DNA of 29,295 bases from Collinsella aerofaciens (GCF_028207065.1 NZ_JAQLFP010000030.1:1-29295); one strand, 5' to 3'. Counted from the first letter of the stretch, positions 1-8,189 are shown. Notes: a model not told the origin generated them from the letters alone. Numbers and translations: made by a program.

Positions 1-74
1 GCTTGCCCGTATCGTAGGCAATGCGCCGAATGCTCGCCATCGAAATTTATCGGTGGCCCACTTCAGACTGTAAT

Positions 75-103
75 GGGCGGACACCAGCCACGGTGCCCGC
101 CCC
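75..103 (-). terminator. Hairpin downstream of the ABC exporter operon
   Basis: GGGCGG at 75-80 pairs with CCGCCC near 98-103, extended by an ACC/GGT pair, around a short loop. It lies just past the stop of the last exporter gene on the minus strand. No clear U-run follows, so Rho-independent termination is uncertain. The rest of positions 1-145 shows no convincing gene. Confidence 0.4.
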
Positions 104-145
104 CCTGTATTTGATACGCTCGGTATGTTTATCCCTCACAAACAA

Positions 146-964
146 TCAAAGAAATCTCGACCACAATCGGTCGACCGTAAAGCAGATGGCAAAAACGCTT
201 GCTACGTTTATGAGGCAGTCAATTAAAATCGAAACGCATTGACCGTCCCCCAACGGGGTCACGCCGCAAATCCACATGAGCATCGAGGCTGGAAGCGGAA
301 GCATGGAATTGGCCCCGATCTGTATGTAGATCGCTACAACGTTGACAAGCAACAGCATGCCAATCGGACCGAAGCCGGACCCAAAATAGGAAACAACGAT
401 TACGCAAGAAACCACGTATGCAAGGCAGGCGGCGGCAGCAAGAACAAGTCGATAGCAAAATACATGCAGGTTGAAATACTGCTGAGCATCCAAAACGATC
501 GCGCAGTTAAGACAGTACAAAACGACACTCGTCAGGATAAACGCGCCCAAAAGGGCAAAAGAAGACAGCATCGCTCGCGCAACGATAGCGCACACACGCT
601 TCCCTCCCCGGGCCTCCGACAGCCCCCACGGTTCCTCGACAAAGCCCGAACTGACAAAGCACGGCACAATGCAAGCCGCGATGAACGGAAAGAACAATGC
701 ATGGGCCAACGGGGCTACGTTGAACAGCAGACCGCGAAAAACCTCTGCATTGCCAAATAGAAGGACATCCTCCGCCGATAGCCGAAGCGTCGGGTCTGGG
801 AAAAAACCCAAGAAACTGTTCTCACGGAGGCTACAGAACCACATCGGGAAAGAATTAAGCTGCAATATCACCATGTACGCATAAATTACCAGGATTAAGG
901 CGTACGCCCATTTGCTCACATGCTTCAATTCTGACTGGAGAAGTCTTTTAATCTGACGAGCCAT
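146..964 (-). CDS. ABC-2 type transporter permease (second permease of exporter)
   Basis: Predicted integral membrane subunit of an ABC exporter, about 272 residues from the ATG at 964. A GTG nine bases upstream (973) is the alternative start; the ATG is preferred because a GGGGGTG Shine-Dalgarno-like stretch lies just upstream. The protein has an N-terminal membrane segment (ALILVIYAYMVILQL), a periplasm-like loop, then about five more hydrophobic segments, the usual six-span ABC-2 layout. Its start overlaps the end of the upstream permease by about 40 bp, so the genes are translationally coupled. The two permeases probably form a heterodimer with the ATPase encoded first in the operon. Such three-gene sets often export or give immunity to peptides, but the substrate cannot be read here. 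Base composition looks more AT-rich than most of the window. Confidence 0.8.
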   Translation of the reverse strand: MARQIKRLLQSELKHVSKWAYALILVIYAYMVILQLNSFPMWFCSLRENSFLGFFPDPTLRLSAEDVLLFGNAEVFRGLLFNVAPLAHALFFPFIAACIVPCFVSSGFVEEPWGLSEARGGKRVCAIVARAMLSSFALLGAFILTSVVLYCLNCAIVLDAQQYFNLHVFCYRLVLAAAACLAYVVSCVIVVSYFGSGFGPIGMLLLVNVVAIYIQIGANSMLPLPASMLMWICGVTPLGDGQCVSILIDCLINVASVFAICFTVDRLWSRFL

Positions 965-1773
965 TGAGCACACCCCCCAGCGCGAAAGCTCAAGAGAGCG
1001 TAAATCAATACCGATAGACAGCTGGCTGCCACGCCATATCCCAGAAGCGTCAGCTGCCCCATATCGCTATACCCAAGGGCACATCCGACTCCAAGGTACG
1101 GCCCCGGAAGGAAGAAGATCCATCGCAAGGATGGTATAGGTGCCTGAAGGAAGGCTCCGTAGAGCGTCAAGCTCATGACAAATCCAACTATCACCACGGC
1201 CCCGCTCAATACAGCGCTGCCCGTTATCCGATAGATGGTCACCGTCTCCAGCGCAACCGATATCACCAATACGGCGTTGACTACCATTGCAGGCAAAAAT
1301 ACAGTTAGTATGTTGTGCGAGTAGTTATGCCCTCCACGTATTATGGCTATTGCAAAAAGAAGAAGGCAAAGCGCGCTATACGCTGCGCCAATTATTAAAG
1401 CAGACGAAAATGCATGGGCTAGAGCCCCATAAAAGCGGTTGAGACCTCTTGCCGAAGAAATTCGGTACCCCTCTTTATAGCCATGCTCCTGTAAAAGCAC
1501 CAAACAAACGATGAGTGGAACGAACAGGGATGTACCGGCAAAAGCGCTGCGCGCAAGGGACTCATCAGGCGCAGAAGGATCGATTGCATTCCAGAGGAAA
1601 CCAATATCCTCCCCACAAACGCCATAGCCAAAGACGAGCAACGTTGTTCCGTTTTTTAGAAAGATGCCGAAGAGAAGGCCGAACGCCAACATAAGCGCAA
1701 GACCAAACTTCGCCGGAAATATCCTGTGCAAACGCATCATATCTGCCTTTATGGGATGGATCGCCCGCTTCAT
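925..1773 (-). CDS. ABC-2 type transporter permease (first permease of exporter)
   Basis: Predicted membrane subunit of 282 residues. It has an N-terminal cytoplasmic stretch, a first membrane segment (FGLALMLAFGLLFGIFL), a long extracellular loop, and about five further hydrophobic segments. The motif HGYKEGYRISSARGLNRFYGA between segments two and three resembles the short cytoplasmic coupling region of ABC-2 permeases. The ATG overlaps the stop of the ATPase gene in an ATGA arrangement (1770-1773), strong evidence for one operon. An internal ATG ATG at 1740 has its own AAAGGCAG site and could be the true start. Together with the neighbouring permease it should form the channel driven by the ATPase. 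The cargo is unknown; peptide export or self-immunity is an inference from family behaviour only. Confidence 0.8.
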   Translation of the reverse strand: MKRAIHPIKADMMRLHRIFPAKFGLALMLAFGLLFGIFLKNGTTLLVFGYGVCGEDIGFLWNAIDPSAPDESLARSAFAGTSLFVPLIVCLVLLQEHGYKEGYRISSARGLNRFYGALAHAFSSALIIGAAYSALCLLLFAIAIIRGGHNYSHNILTVFLPAMVVNAVLVISVALETVTIYRITGSAVLSGAVVIVGFVMSLTLYGAFLQAPIPSLRWIFFLPGPYLGVGCALGYSDMGQLTLLGYGVAASCLSVLIYALLSFRAGGCAQWLVRLKDFSSQN

Positions 1774-2531
1774 AGCGAGACCGCCTTCATCAAGCGCCTG
1801 TAATACTCTTTTAGGGACGACGCCTCATCCCTTATGACGTCCATCGATTCCTTTTTTAGCAGTTCGCCGTCATGAATAAACAGGCAGCTTGTTGCAACCG
1901 ATGCCAACTCATCCAAATCATGACTAGAGATGAGCATGGTCTTACCCTGCTCTCGATTCAATCGACCGATAAGGGCCCATATACTCTCGATGCCCAGCGG
2001 ATCCAATCCATTTGCCGGCTCATCGAAAATTAGTACGTCGGTGTCGCCCAATAAAGCCGTAGCTATATCCAGTCGCCGTTTCATTCCCAGAGAAAAACTG
2101 CCTACGCTCTTTTTCTCATCGATGTCCAGCCCGACTAGGCTCAAAACGCGAGGAATCTCACGTTTCTCATCAAGCCCCCATTCCGCACATCGGATTTGAA
2201 GATTCTCAACCGCGCTGAGAGATTGGTATGCTCCGCTGGAATCTGGCACATAGCCGACACGCGTCCGCATCAGACCAAGCTCTTTTTTTGATTTGCCTCC
2301 AAAGAGCTCCACGCTCCCCGACGATGGCTCACAGAGGCCCAGCACTATTTTAATAAGCGTGCTTTTACCCGCCCCGTTTGCACCGACAAGGGCACAGAGC
2401 TCAGACTGATGCACCTCGAAGGAAACGTCATGCAAAACGTGCCGTTTCCCGTAGCGTTTTGAAACTTTTGATAGCTTTATCGCCGATGCGTTCATTGGCC
2501 TCCCGTTCCGCTTGATAGCAAAACCGCTCAT
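1770..2531 (-). CDS. ABC transporter ATP-binding protein (CcmA/NatA-like)
   Basis: ATPase that powers the two following permeases. The Walker A motif GANGAGKST is at residues 50-58, the signature FSLGM near 146-150, Walker B VLIFDEP at 166-172, the D-loop follows in GLDPLG, and the switch histidine is in ISSHD near 204. The Q-loop position reads YVPDS rather than containing glutamine, as is common in this ABC-2-linked subfamily. Length (253 residues) is typical. Two starts are plausible: the ATG at 2531 with AAGGA close upstream, or the ATG at 2495 with GGGAGG, which begins nearer the conserved domain. A good promoter lies just upstream at 2570-2598. It heads a three-gene minus-strand operon. 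Confidence 0.9.
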   Translation of the reverse strand: MSGFAIKRNGRPMNASAIKLSKVSKRYGKRHVLHDVSFEVHQSELCALVGANGAGKSTLIKIVLGLCEPSSGSVELFGGKSKKELGLMRTRVGYVPDSSGAYQSLSAVENLQIRCAEWGLDEKREIPRVLSLVGLDIDEKKSVGSFSLGMKRRLDIATALLGDTDVLIFDEPANGLDPLGIESIWALIGRLNREQGKTMLISSHDLDELASVATSCLFIHDGELLKKESMDVIRDEASSLKEYYRRLMKAVSL

Positions 2532-2569
2532 ATCGTTCCTTCTTTCCTTTATCGTTTTCCATAGTTGTT

Positions 2570-2598
2570 ATTGTTTTTCGATAACTCATATTTGTCAA
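2570..2598 (-). promoter_or_regulatory. Promoter of the ABC exporter operon
   Basis: On the minus strand a perfect -35 box TTGACA (2593-2598) is separated by exactly 17 bases from AACAAT (2570-2575, four of six matches to the consensus -10). It lies about 40 bases upstream of the first ATG, with a purine-rich leader. This is one of the best sigma70-like sites in the window. Confidence 0.6.
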
Positions 2599-2610
2599 GA
2601 TAATCTAAAA

Positions 2611-2641
2611 GAAGGAACCCGTGTTAGACACGGGTCCCTTC
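2611..2641 (-). terminator. Rho-independent terminator after the XRE regulator
   Basis: A 14-bp stem with one mismatch (GAAGGGACCCGTGT against ACACGGGTTCCTTC on the minus strand) and a three-base loop, followed by TTTTAG. It sits 35 bases past the stop of the small regulator gene and insulates the exporter operon from it. Confidence 0.8.
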
Positions 2642-2675
2642 ACGCTGATATTTCGTTTTAGTTGTTCGCCTTAAG

Positions 2676-3005
2676 CTACTCGTCACTCAAATCGACAGCA
2701 AAGACTGATGTCGGAAGCGACGCCTCGTTGCCTCCGCCATCCTGCATCTGTCTCACGACATTTTTCGCGCGCTCGACAATAAGCTCCTCAAGCTCTTTCT
2801 CGCTCACGCGCTGAATAATATCTCCCGGTTGACAATCAAGCTCATCACAGATATCGAGAAGCGTCTTTAGGCGAATAGCTTTTATCTTTCCGTTTCTAAG
2901 CTTTGAAATATTAGCCGGAGTATGCCCCGTCGCCCGAATCAGATCAGCGCTGGTCTTTCCGGTCTTAAGCAGCTGCGTCTCAAGCTCAATGATGAGATAG
3001 CTCAT
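2676..3005 (-). CDS. Small Cro/CI-type (XRE) HTH regulator, YozG-like
   Basis: DNA-binding protein of 109 residues. Residues 5-65 form a Cro/CI-type helix-turn-helix (LIRATGHTPANISKLRNGK, then LKTLLDICDELDCQPGDII), matching the short family that often follows DUF2975 membrane proteins. The remaining ~40 residues are a charged, probably disordered extension. The ATG at 3005 lies eight bases after the stop of the upstream membrane protein gene, with AGGAGG just before it, so the two are co-transcribed. The natural expectation is autoregulation through the 34-bp palindrome at 3595-3628, but that is inferred from position only. The terminator at 2611-2641 closes the operon. Confidence 0.85.
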   Translation of the reverse strand: MSYLIIELETQLLKTGKTSADLIRATGHTPANISKLRNGKIKAIRLKTLLDICDELDCQPGDIIQRVSEKELEELIVERAKNVVRQMQDGGGNEASLPTSVFAVDLSDE

Positions 3006-3013
3006 GTTTCCTC

Positions 3014-3574
3014 CTACACAAGCTCGTCAGACTGCTCTTGGAGCAGCGAGGCATAACTCCAGATCGCCGAGATAAACAAACAGACAACTGCGCCGATAAA
3101 CGACCCCGCATCAAAGGTAGCGCCTTGGCAAATCTCAATAACAAAGGAATGAGGCACGATGTAAAGCTCCAGTCCGCCAATGGTGAGATTGACCGATCCA
3201 TAGGCACCAACAAGCGAAACCGCGGCGTTAACAGCAAAGGCAAGCGCGAGAACACGGATAAGCCACACATGCGTCTTGGTAAAGGGCGAGACGCCCCGAG
3301 AGATATTACGGCTGATCCCGCACAAAACGACAAGCGAAATACCCACGACGAGTGCCAGGCACAGTCCGCTTGGGATAACGATGCACCCGCCATTGAGAAG
3401 CGTCACGACACCGAAAGAATCGACAGAAGCAACGTTTGTAACCGCACACCAGATCACGTAAACAACCAACGCGGCAAAAGCGACGAGCATCCCTGCAAAA
3501 ACGGCTGTCATGCAAAAACCAAGCTTCCTGATATTTTCGCCCGCCTTGGCCAAACGCTGAACGCTGTTGGACAT
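3014..3574 (-). CDS. DUF2975-like membrane protein
   Basis: Membrane protein of 186 residues starting at the ATG at 3574, which is preceded by GAGGGTG at good spacing. A longer reading frame to 3673 has an implausible cysteine-rich N-terminus with no ribosome site. Four hydrophobic segments are visible: near residues 19-45, 58-82, 105-130 and 155-175. Between segments two and three lies ISRGVSPFTKTHVWLIRVL, which fits the 'G-x-x-F-T-x-x-x-x-x-L' pattern of DUF2975 proteins. Family members usually sit beside a small XRE regulator, as here, and may modulate it at the membrane; the exact role is unknown. No enzymatic motif is seen. Confidence 0.75.
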   Translation of the reverse strand: MSNSVQRLAKAGENIRKLGFCMTAVFAGMLVAFAALVVYVIWCAVTNVASVDSFGVVTLLNGGCIVIPSGLCLALVVGISLVVLCGISRNISRGVSPFTKTHVWLIRVLALAFAVNAAVSLVGAYGSVNLTIGGLELYIVPHSFVIEICQGATFDAGSFIGAVVCLFISAIWSYASLLQEQSDELV

Positions 3575-3594
3575 ACACTCACCCTCATCGACTC

Positions 3595-3628
3595 TATCGT
3601 TATTCGAACAGTTTATCGAACAACGATA
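3595..3628. promoter_or_regulatory. 34-bp palindrome upstream of the DUF2975-HTH operon
   Basis: TATCGTTATTCGA on the plus strand is mirrored by TCGAACAACGATA, giving 13-base half sites with one mismatch and an 8-base centre. It is 20 bases upstream of the chosen start of the membrane protein gene. Size, symmetry and position suggest an operator for the small XRE regulator or another dimeric repressor. A transcribed stem-loop is an alternative. Confidence 0.55.
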
Positions 3629-3716
3629 TGGATTGCATGCGGAAAGCCCCGCCAGTGCGCATAGGCCATTCACTAATCAGAAGGGGTGAGAGTGGATTTT
3701 TGGACACGTATCGAAC

Positions 3717-3780
3717 GAGAGTGGATAATCTCCCACTTTGAGGCCGCCACCGGGCCTAAAACGGGAGATTATCCACGCTC
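3717..3780. repeat. Inverted repeat with TGGATAATCTCCC arms
   Basis: Arms 3717-3734 and 3763-3780 match over 18 bases with one mismatch, and the spacer holds a second small stem (AGGCC/GGCCT). It lies 25 bases past the stop of the HPt gene and could terminate that minus-strand operon, although there is no U-run. A partial echo, AGAGTGGATTTTTGGACA, occurs near 3690. Confidence 0.6.
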
Positions 3781-3804
3781 ATAGTCATCAAGGCTCACAG
3801 CCTC

Positions 3805-4161
3805 TTACTCGGCCGCCTCGCGCAGGGCCGACATCGTAGCCGCATATTGCTGCTGCAGCGCGTGCATTCCCTCGCGAGCGCCGTCAACGGCATCGGCGCC
3901 GCGCAGCGCCTCGGTCACCACGACCGCCGGCTCGTACAGATTATCGAATCCCAGGTTCTGGCTCACGCCCTTGAGCGTGTGAGCTGCCATAAACGCTTCC
4001 TTGGCGTCTCCTGCCGCCATGGCGGCCTCCAGCTTGTCCATGCTCTCGTCATCCAAAAACTTGAGGGCAAAGCGGGCAAGCATCTCCTCGCCCATCAGCC
4101 GAGCGCAAGCGTCATCATAATTGGCGCCGATCTTCTCATACGTCTCGCGCATGGAAATCAT
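3805..4161 (-). CDS. Histidine phosphotransfer (HPt) domain protein
   Basis: A single-domain HPt protein of 118 residues. The motif AAHTLKGVSQNLGF places the phosphorylatable histidine at residue 61, with the conserved downstream lysine and glycine in place. HPt proteins carry phosphoryl groups between receiver domains, or from a hybrid kinase to a receiver. The ATG at 4161 has AAAGGAG at nine bases, and the gene begins 23 bases after the stop of the receiver/HD-GYP gene, so both are in one operon. That receiver is the obvious partner. No hybrid histidine kinase lies in the window, so the phosphate donor must be elsewhere. Confidence 0.9.
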   Translation of the reverse strand: MISMRETYEKIGANYDDACARLMGEEMLARFALKFLDDESMDKLEAAMAAGDAKEAFMAAHTLKGVSQNLGFDNLYEPAVVVTEALRGADAVDGAREGMHALQQQYAATMSALREAAE

Positions 4162-4184
4162 GGATTCAAACTCCTTTGGTCAAA

Positions 4185-6068
4185 CTAAATCGTAGGAAGC
4201 GCAACGACCTCGGCAGGACGCGCCAATGTTTCGGCAATACGGTCTTGCACCTCGAGCAGACAGTCGAGCAGCAGCGGGTTAAAGGTGCCGCACTTACCGT
4301 CCAGGATCATCTGAATCGCCTCCTCGTGCGGGATGGCATTCTTGTACACGCGGACGCTCGTCAGCGCATCGTACACGTCGGCCACCGAAACCACCTGCGC
4401 GGCGATGGGGATATCGTCGCCCTTAAGGCCGTCGGGATAACCCTTGCCGTCCCAGCGCTCGTGGTGCCAACGCGCAATCTGGTACGCATATTCCATAAGC
4501 GCATTGCCGGCGTGATGGCGGCCCAGCTCATGCAGCATGTCGGCGCCGATCGTGGTATGCGTCTTCATAATCTCGAACTCCTCGGGCGTGAGGCGCCCGG
4601 GCTTGTTGAGAATCGCATCGTCAATCGACATCTTGCCGATATCGTGCAGTGCCGAAGCCAGGGCAATCGTAGAGCGCTCCTCGTTGTCGAGGGAGATGCT
4701 GTCGCTACGGTGGACCAGGCAGCCAAGCAGCAGCTCGGTCAGCTTCTCGATGTTCGTAACGTGCCTGCCGCTCTCGCCATTGCGGAGCTCCATGACGCCG
4801 GCCATGATGTCGATGAGCATGCGGCTGTTCTTTACGCGCTCGTTGTACTGCTGGGACAGCAGGCTCGTCAGGCGGCGCTGTTTGGCGTACAGGCGGATGG
4901 TGTTGCTTACACGGCGGCGCACGACACGGGAGTCAAACGGGCGGTTGACATAGTCCGAGGCACCCAGCTCATACGCGCGCAACACCACATCGTCGGAATC
5001 TTCGCTCGAGATCATGATGACAGGCAGATTGTCAATAATCGACCGGCGCGACAGATCGCCCAACACCTCAAAGCCGTTCATGCCCGGCATGACAATGTCC
5101 AGCAGCACGAGCGACAGCTCATCACCATAGCGGTCGACCATGTCGAGCGCTGCACGACCGCTATCGGCCTCGAGGATGCAATACTCGTCCTTGAGCATCT
5201 CGCTGAGAATAGCTCGGTTCATCTCGGAGTCATCGACGATAAGCACCGAAGGCTTTTCGCTTTGGAAGGTATCGACGGAATCGGTATCGGTCATGACCGT
5301 ACCGGCTTTTGCCTTAGCGCGGCTCAGTAATTGGACAGCGCGGCCAACGCCCTCATCGACCGTCTCGCCATTAATGCGAACGCCACCAACACATGCTGTC
5401 AAGCTAACACGCTCATGGCCCGGAATAATCGCGGAATGAACGGCATCGGATACGTGACGCAGACGACGGGCGAAGTCATCGGAGGGGATATTGGGCATGA
5501 CGGCCACAAACTTATCGCAACCATAGCGGACAAGCTCATCAGTCGAACGAATACTGCCTCGTATGGCCGTCGCCACCGCACCGAGTGCAAGGTCGCCGGC
5601 ATGACGGCCACAGGTATCGTTGAAGACCCTAAAATCATCAAGGTCGATCATGGCCACACCGGCCTGCATGCGGGCGCTGCGAAGCTTTTCCTCGTAATAT
5701 CGGCGATTGCGCACGCTCGTCAGCACGTCGGTGTAGACAAGGTCCTCTTCTGCGGCCTCTTGTTCATCAATCGGACGCACCATCAGCAGAACGTGAGGCT
5801 CGCCCTCAACCATCAAAGAGCGCAGGCGAGCGCGGTACTCAACGCCATCGTTGAGCAGCCGTTCCGACACCTCATCGGAACCCGCCGCCAAGGCTTCAAG
5901 ACTTGACTGACGCAGACAGGGACACCGTTCGCCGGCGAGCAGGCAGTTAGGATCGCCCTTAATCTGATCGACAGACAGCAAACGCACCACGGGGTAGGTC
6001 TTCGCGACACGGGCGACCTCGGCGGCAGCCTCCTCGTCGGTTAGATTGGCCTCGTGATTATTGAGCAT
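4185..6068 (-). CDS. Degenerate GGDEF - receiver - HD-GYP signalling protein
   Basis: Multidomain cytoplasmic regulator of 627 residues from the ATG at 6068 (AAAGGG upstream); the frame is open to 6224 but that extension looks non-coding. Residues 1-105 form an N-terminal region with a C-x6-C-x-C cluster near 42-51. Residues 110-265 resemble a GGDEF domain, but the signature is RYGCDKF (181-187), so diguanylate cyclase activity is doubtful. Residues 274-395 are a receiver with acceptor Asp324 in LLDIVMPGMNG; the usual lysine before PF is Arg377 (NRPFD). Residues 425-600 are an HD-GYP phosphodiesterase with His475-Asp476 (HDIGK) and DGKGYPDG near 540-547, which looks intact. The likely output is cyclic di-GMP breakdown gated by phosphorylation. 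The HPt gene follows directly. Confidence 0.9.
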   Translation of the reverse strand: MLNNHEANLTDEEAAAEVARVAKTYPVVRLLSVDQIKGDPNCLLAGERCPCLRQSSLEALAAGSDEVSERLLNDGVEYRARLRSLMVEGEPHVLLMVRPIDEQEAAEEDLVYTDVLTSVRNRRYYEEKLRSARMQAGVAMIDLDDFRVFNDTCGRHAGDLALGAVATAIRGSIRSTDELVRYGCDKFVAVMPNIPSDDFARRLRHVSDAVHSAIIPGHERVSLTACVGGVRINGETVDEGVGRAVQLLSRAKAKAGTVMTDTDSVDTFQSEKPSVLIVDDSEMNRAILSEMLKDEYCILEADSGRAALDMVDRYGDELSLVLLDIVMPGMNGFEVLGDLSRRSIIDNLPVIMISSEDSDDVVLRAYELGASDYVNRPFDSRVVRRRVSNTIRLYAKQRRLTSLLSQQYNERVKNSRMLIDIMAGVMELRNGESGRHVTNIEKLTELLLGCLVHRSDSISLDNEERSTIALASALHDIGKMSIDDAILNKPGRLTPEEFEIMKTHTTIGADMLHELGRHHAGNALMEYAYQIARWHHERWDGKGYPDGLKGDDIPIAAQVVSVADVYDALTSVRVYKNAIPHEEAIQMILDGKCGTFNPLLLDCLLEVQDRIAETLARPAEVVALPTI

Positions 6069-6279
6069 AGGGGGCCCTTTCAGTAGTTTTGCTTGGTAGC
6101 AGTGGGTGCCAAATGTTACAAGGGTAGCACCTTGTCGATGCAGGTACGCACGTGAATACCGTTTCTTTTTCATGAGTTGGCAGACGGTAGGGCTGAAGCC
6201 GCAGCCGTAAGGTTCTGGGCGCATCTGTTAACACGGTCGAAATGTTTACGGGAAAAGCCCGTTTTGATTATTGCGGCTG

Positions 6280-7089
6280 CTAGAACCCTAGGACGCCACG
6301 GACGGCCTGGGCAGCCGCTACCGGTCGATCGCGCAGCCCGTTGTGCGCGCCGGGGACCGTTACGAGCGGACAGCCCAAAAGCTCAGCCGACGCTCTCGTG
6401 CCCGCTTCGCGGGGCGTGCCAATCGAGAGCTCGCCCAAAAACACGGCGGCCACTGTTTTCGATGCGCGGACGCGATCCCAATCGGGAACGCAGGTCATAA
6501 TGATCCCGTATTCGTTTGCCATAAAGCTGCGGCCGTTGCGCAGGGCATGCTTGGCTTCCGCCTCGGTTGTCTTGGGAGCTTGAGGATCCGAATCACTGAT
6601 GGCACTCAGGAAGGCTCTTAATGCCCTCGAGACCTTTCCCGCAGCAATCATCTCGAGCAAAACCGGGGCCGTGCCCAGGCCAGCGCCCTCGTTTGTCACG
6701 GCGGGTTCGTGCAGCATCGCGCGCGAGACAATGGCCGGGTTTGTACGGAGAAGCTCCAGGGTCACCAGCGTACCGGCGCTGTGCGCGAGGACATTTGCCG
6801 GGGCGCCGACATGCTCGATAACGGCCTGCAGGTCGGCGGCCTGGGCGGCGAGGTCGTAGCGCCCGTCCGCGGCATCGCCGCTCTCGCCGCAACCGCGGCG
6901 GTCGTAGGCAATTACGCGATAGCCGCAGGCGAGCTCGCGGGCGATCCCGTCAAAAAATGTGCCGTCGACGCAAGCGCCGTGCACGCACACCAAGGCAGGC
7001 GCATCCGACGGCACGCCCGGCTCGGCAAACTCGCGACAGGCAATCGTGGTGCCCGCATTCTCGACCGTAAAATCCATGTTGTGCCCCAT
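6280..7089 (-). CDS. Alpha/beta hydrolase
   Basis: Hydrolase of about 269 residues starting at the ATG at 7089; an ATG at 7077 is also possible, while the open frame to 7140 adds an unlikely N-terminus. The fold is recognised by the oxyanion region CVHGACVDG (residues 35-43), YDRRGCGESG, and the nucleophile elbow LAHSAG with Ser104. The catalytic histidine is probably in PGAHNG near the C-terminus. This matches generic esterase or hydrolase relatives of haloperoxidases and chloroperoxidases; the substrate cannot be predicted. It is transcribed alone and diverges from the radical SAM gene at 7254. Nothing in the neighbourhood suggests a pathway. Confidence 0.85.
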   Translation of the reverse strand: MGHNMDFTVENAGTTIACREFAEPGVPSDAPALVCVHGACVDGTFFDGIARELACGYRVIAYDRRGCGESGDAADGRYDLAAQAADLQAVIEHVGAPANVLAHSAGTLVTLELLRTNPAIVSRAMLHEPAVTNEGAGLGTAPVLLEMIAAGKVSRALRAFLSAISDSDPQAPKTTEAEAKHALRNGRSFMANEYGIIMTCVPDWDRVRASKTVAAVFLGELSIGTPREAGTRASAELLGCPLVTVPGAHNGLRDRPVAAAQAVRGVLGF

Positions 7090-7253
7090 CGCCTTGCACC
7101 TTGTTAACGCATTAACTGTACCCAACCGGGAACCTCTCATAGCGCGGACATCGAGGGCGGCGTGAAAAAACGAAATCTGAAAAGCACAAGCCCGAATCAG
7201 ACTTTGGCACCGATGCTATGCTTAGGCACAACTGTCCCAAGGAGCATATGCCT

Positions 7254-8030
7254 ATGTCTACGTTTTTAAATGCCAGCCCCATCTTTGGACCGGTGCGCAG
7301 TCGCCGCCTGGGCCTTTCGCTCGGTGTCAACATGATGCCGGCGTCGGGCAAGATCTGCACGTTCGACTGCATCTACTGCGAGAACGGCCTTAACGCCGAG
7401 CGCCCCTGCCATGAGCCGTATAACACGGCCGCCGGGGTGCTCGACGCACTCGAGGCCAAGCTGCGCGAGATGGCAGCCGAGGGCGAGCTGCCCGATGTAA
7501 TCACCTTCGCCGGCAATGGCGAGCCCACCGCCGCACCGGAGTTTCCGCAGGCTATCGCCGGCGCCATCGCACTTCGCGACCAGCTGGCCCCGAACACCAA
7601 GATCGCCGTGCTCTCCAATGGCACGCGCGCTGACCAGCCCGCTGTGCACGATGCGCTCATGATGGTCGACGACAACATCCTCAAGCTCGATACGGTCGAC
7701 CCGGCTTTTATCCAGCTGCTCGACCAGCCCGTTGGCCCCTACGACGTCGAGCACCAGATCGAGACGTTCGCGAGCTTTAACGGCCACGTTATTATCCAGA
7801 CGATCTTTTTGAACGGCGAGTACCAGGGCAAGTCCCTCGATAACACTGGTGAAGCGTACGTCGGCCCTTGGCTCGCGGCGCTCGAGCGCATTCGCCCGCA
7901 GGAGGCGACCATCTACACGGTGGCGCGCGAGACACCGGTCGCCGGCCTTGCCAAAGCAGCGCCCGTGGTGCTCGACGCCATTGCCGCGCGCGTTCAAGCC
8001 CTCGGCATTCCCTGCCAGGTGAGTTACTAG
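7254..8030 (+). CDS. Radical SAM protein (COG0731-like Fe-S oxidoreductase)
   Basis: Radical S-adenosylmethionine enzyme of 258 residues. Cys35, Cys39 and Cys42 form the CTFDCIYC cluster motif that ligates the 4Fe-4S centre. The preceding FGPVRSRRLGLSLG is characteristic of the small family related to the wybutosine enzyme group. FAGNGEPT near residue 90 fits the SAM-binding GGE region. Start choice: AAGGAG lies nine bases before the ATG at 7254; the ATG at 7248 is only about three bases from it. The reaction is unknown; bacterial members are often annotated only as Fe-S oxidoreductases. A perfect inverted repeat with a T-run at 8071-8140 probably ends the transcript. Confidence 0.85.
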   Translation: MSTFLNASPIFGPVRSRRLGLSLGVNMMPASGKICTFDCIYCENGLNAERPCHEPYNTAAGVLDALEAKLREMAAEGELPDVITFAGNGEPTAAPEFPQAIAGAIALRDQLAPNTKIAVLSNGTRADQPAVHDALMMVDDNILKLDTVDPAFIQLLDQPVGPYDVEHQIETFASFNGHVIIQTIFLNGEYQGKSLDNTGEAYVGPWLAALERIRPQEATIYTVARETPVAGLAKAAPVVLDAIAARVQALGIPCQVSY

Positions 8031-8070
8031 CAAAACCACGCAGCAGCTAGTGCCGCCATCCCGCCCCATC

Positions 8071-8140
8071 AGTTGCGGTGATATAGTTCCTATTTGTGCT
8101 GTTAAACCGCTTAAATCGGAACTATATCACCGCAACTTTT
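8071..8140 (+). terminator. AGTTGCGG-family inverted repeat, copy 1 (terminator-like)
   Basis: Perfect 20-base arms (AGTTGCGGTGATATAGTTCC at 8071-8090 and its complement at 8118-8137) are separated by 27 bases and followed by TTT. It lies between the radical SAM gene and map and can act as a terminator for the former. Related copies are at 15492 and 16730. Confidence 0.7.
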
Positions 8141-8189
8141 ATGGACACGTGGGTGGGCTATACTAGCTGCGAATGAAAGGAAGTTAGCC

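Noticed and set aside
21..242. Short plus-strand frame at the left edge
   Set aside because: Overlaps the exporter gene end and shows no protein-like character.
4176..5330. 384-residue plus-strand frame opposite the receiver/HD-GYP gene
   Set aside because: Antisense shadow of a high-GC gene; the minus-strand frame has clear domains.
5500..5960. Active diguanylate cyclase
   Set aside because: The active-site signature is GCDKF instead of GGDEF/GGEEF, so cyclase activity is not claimed.
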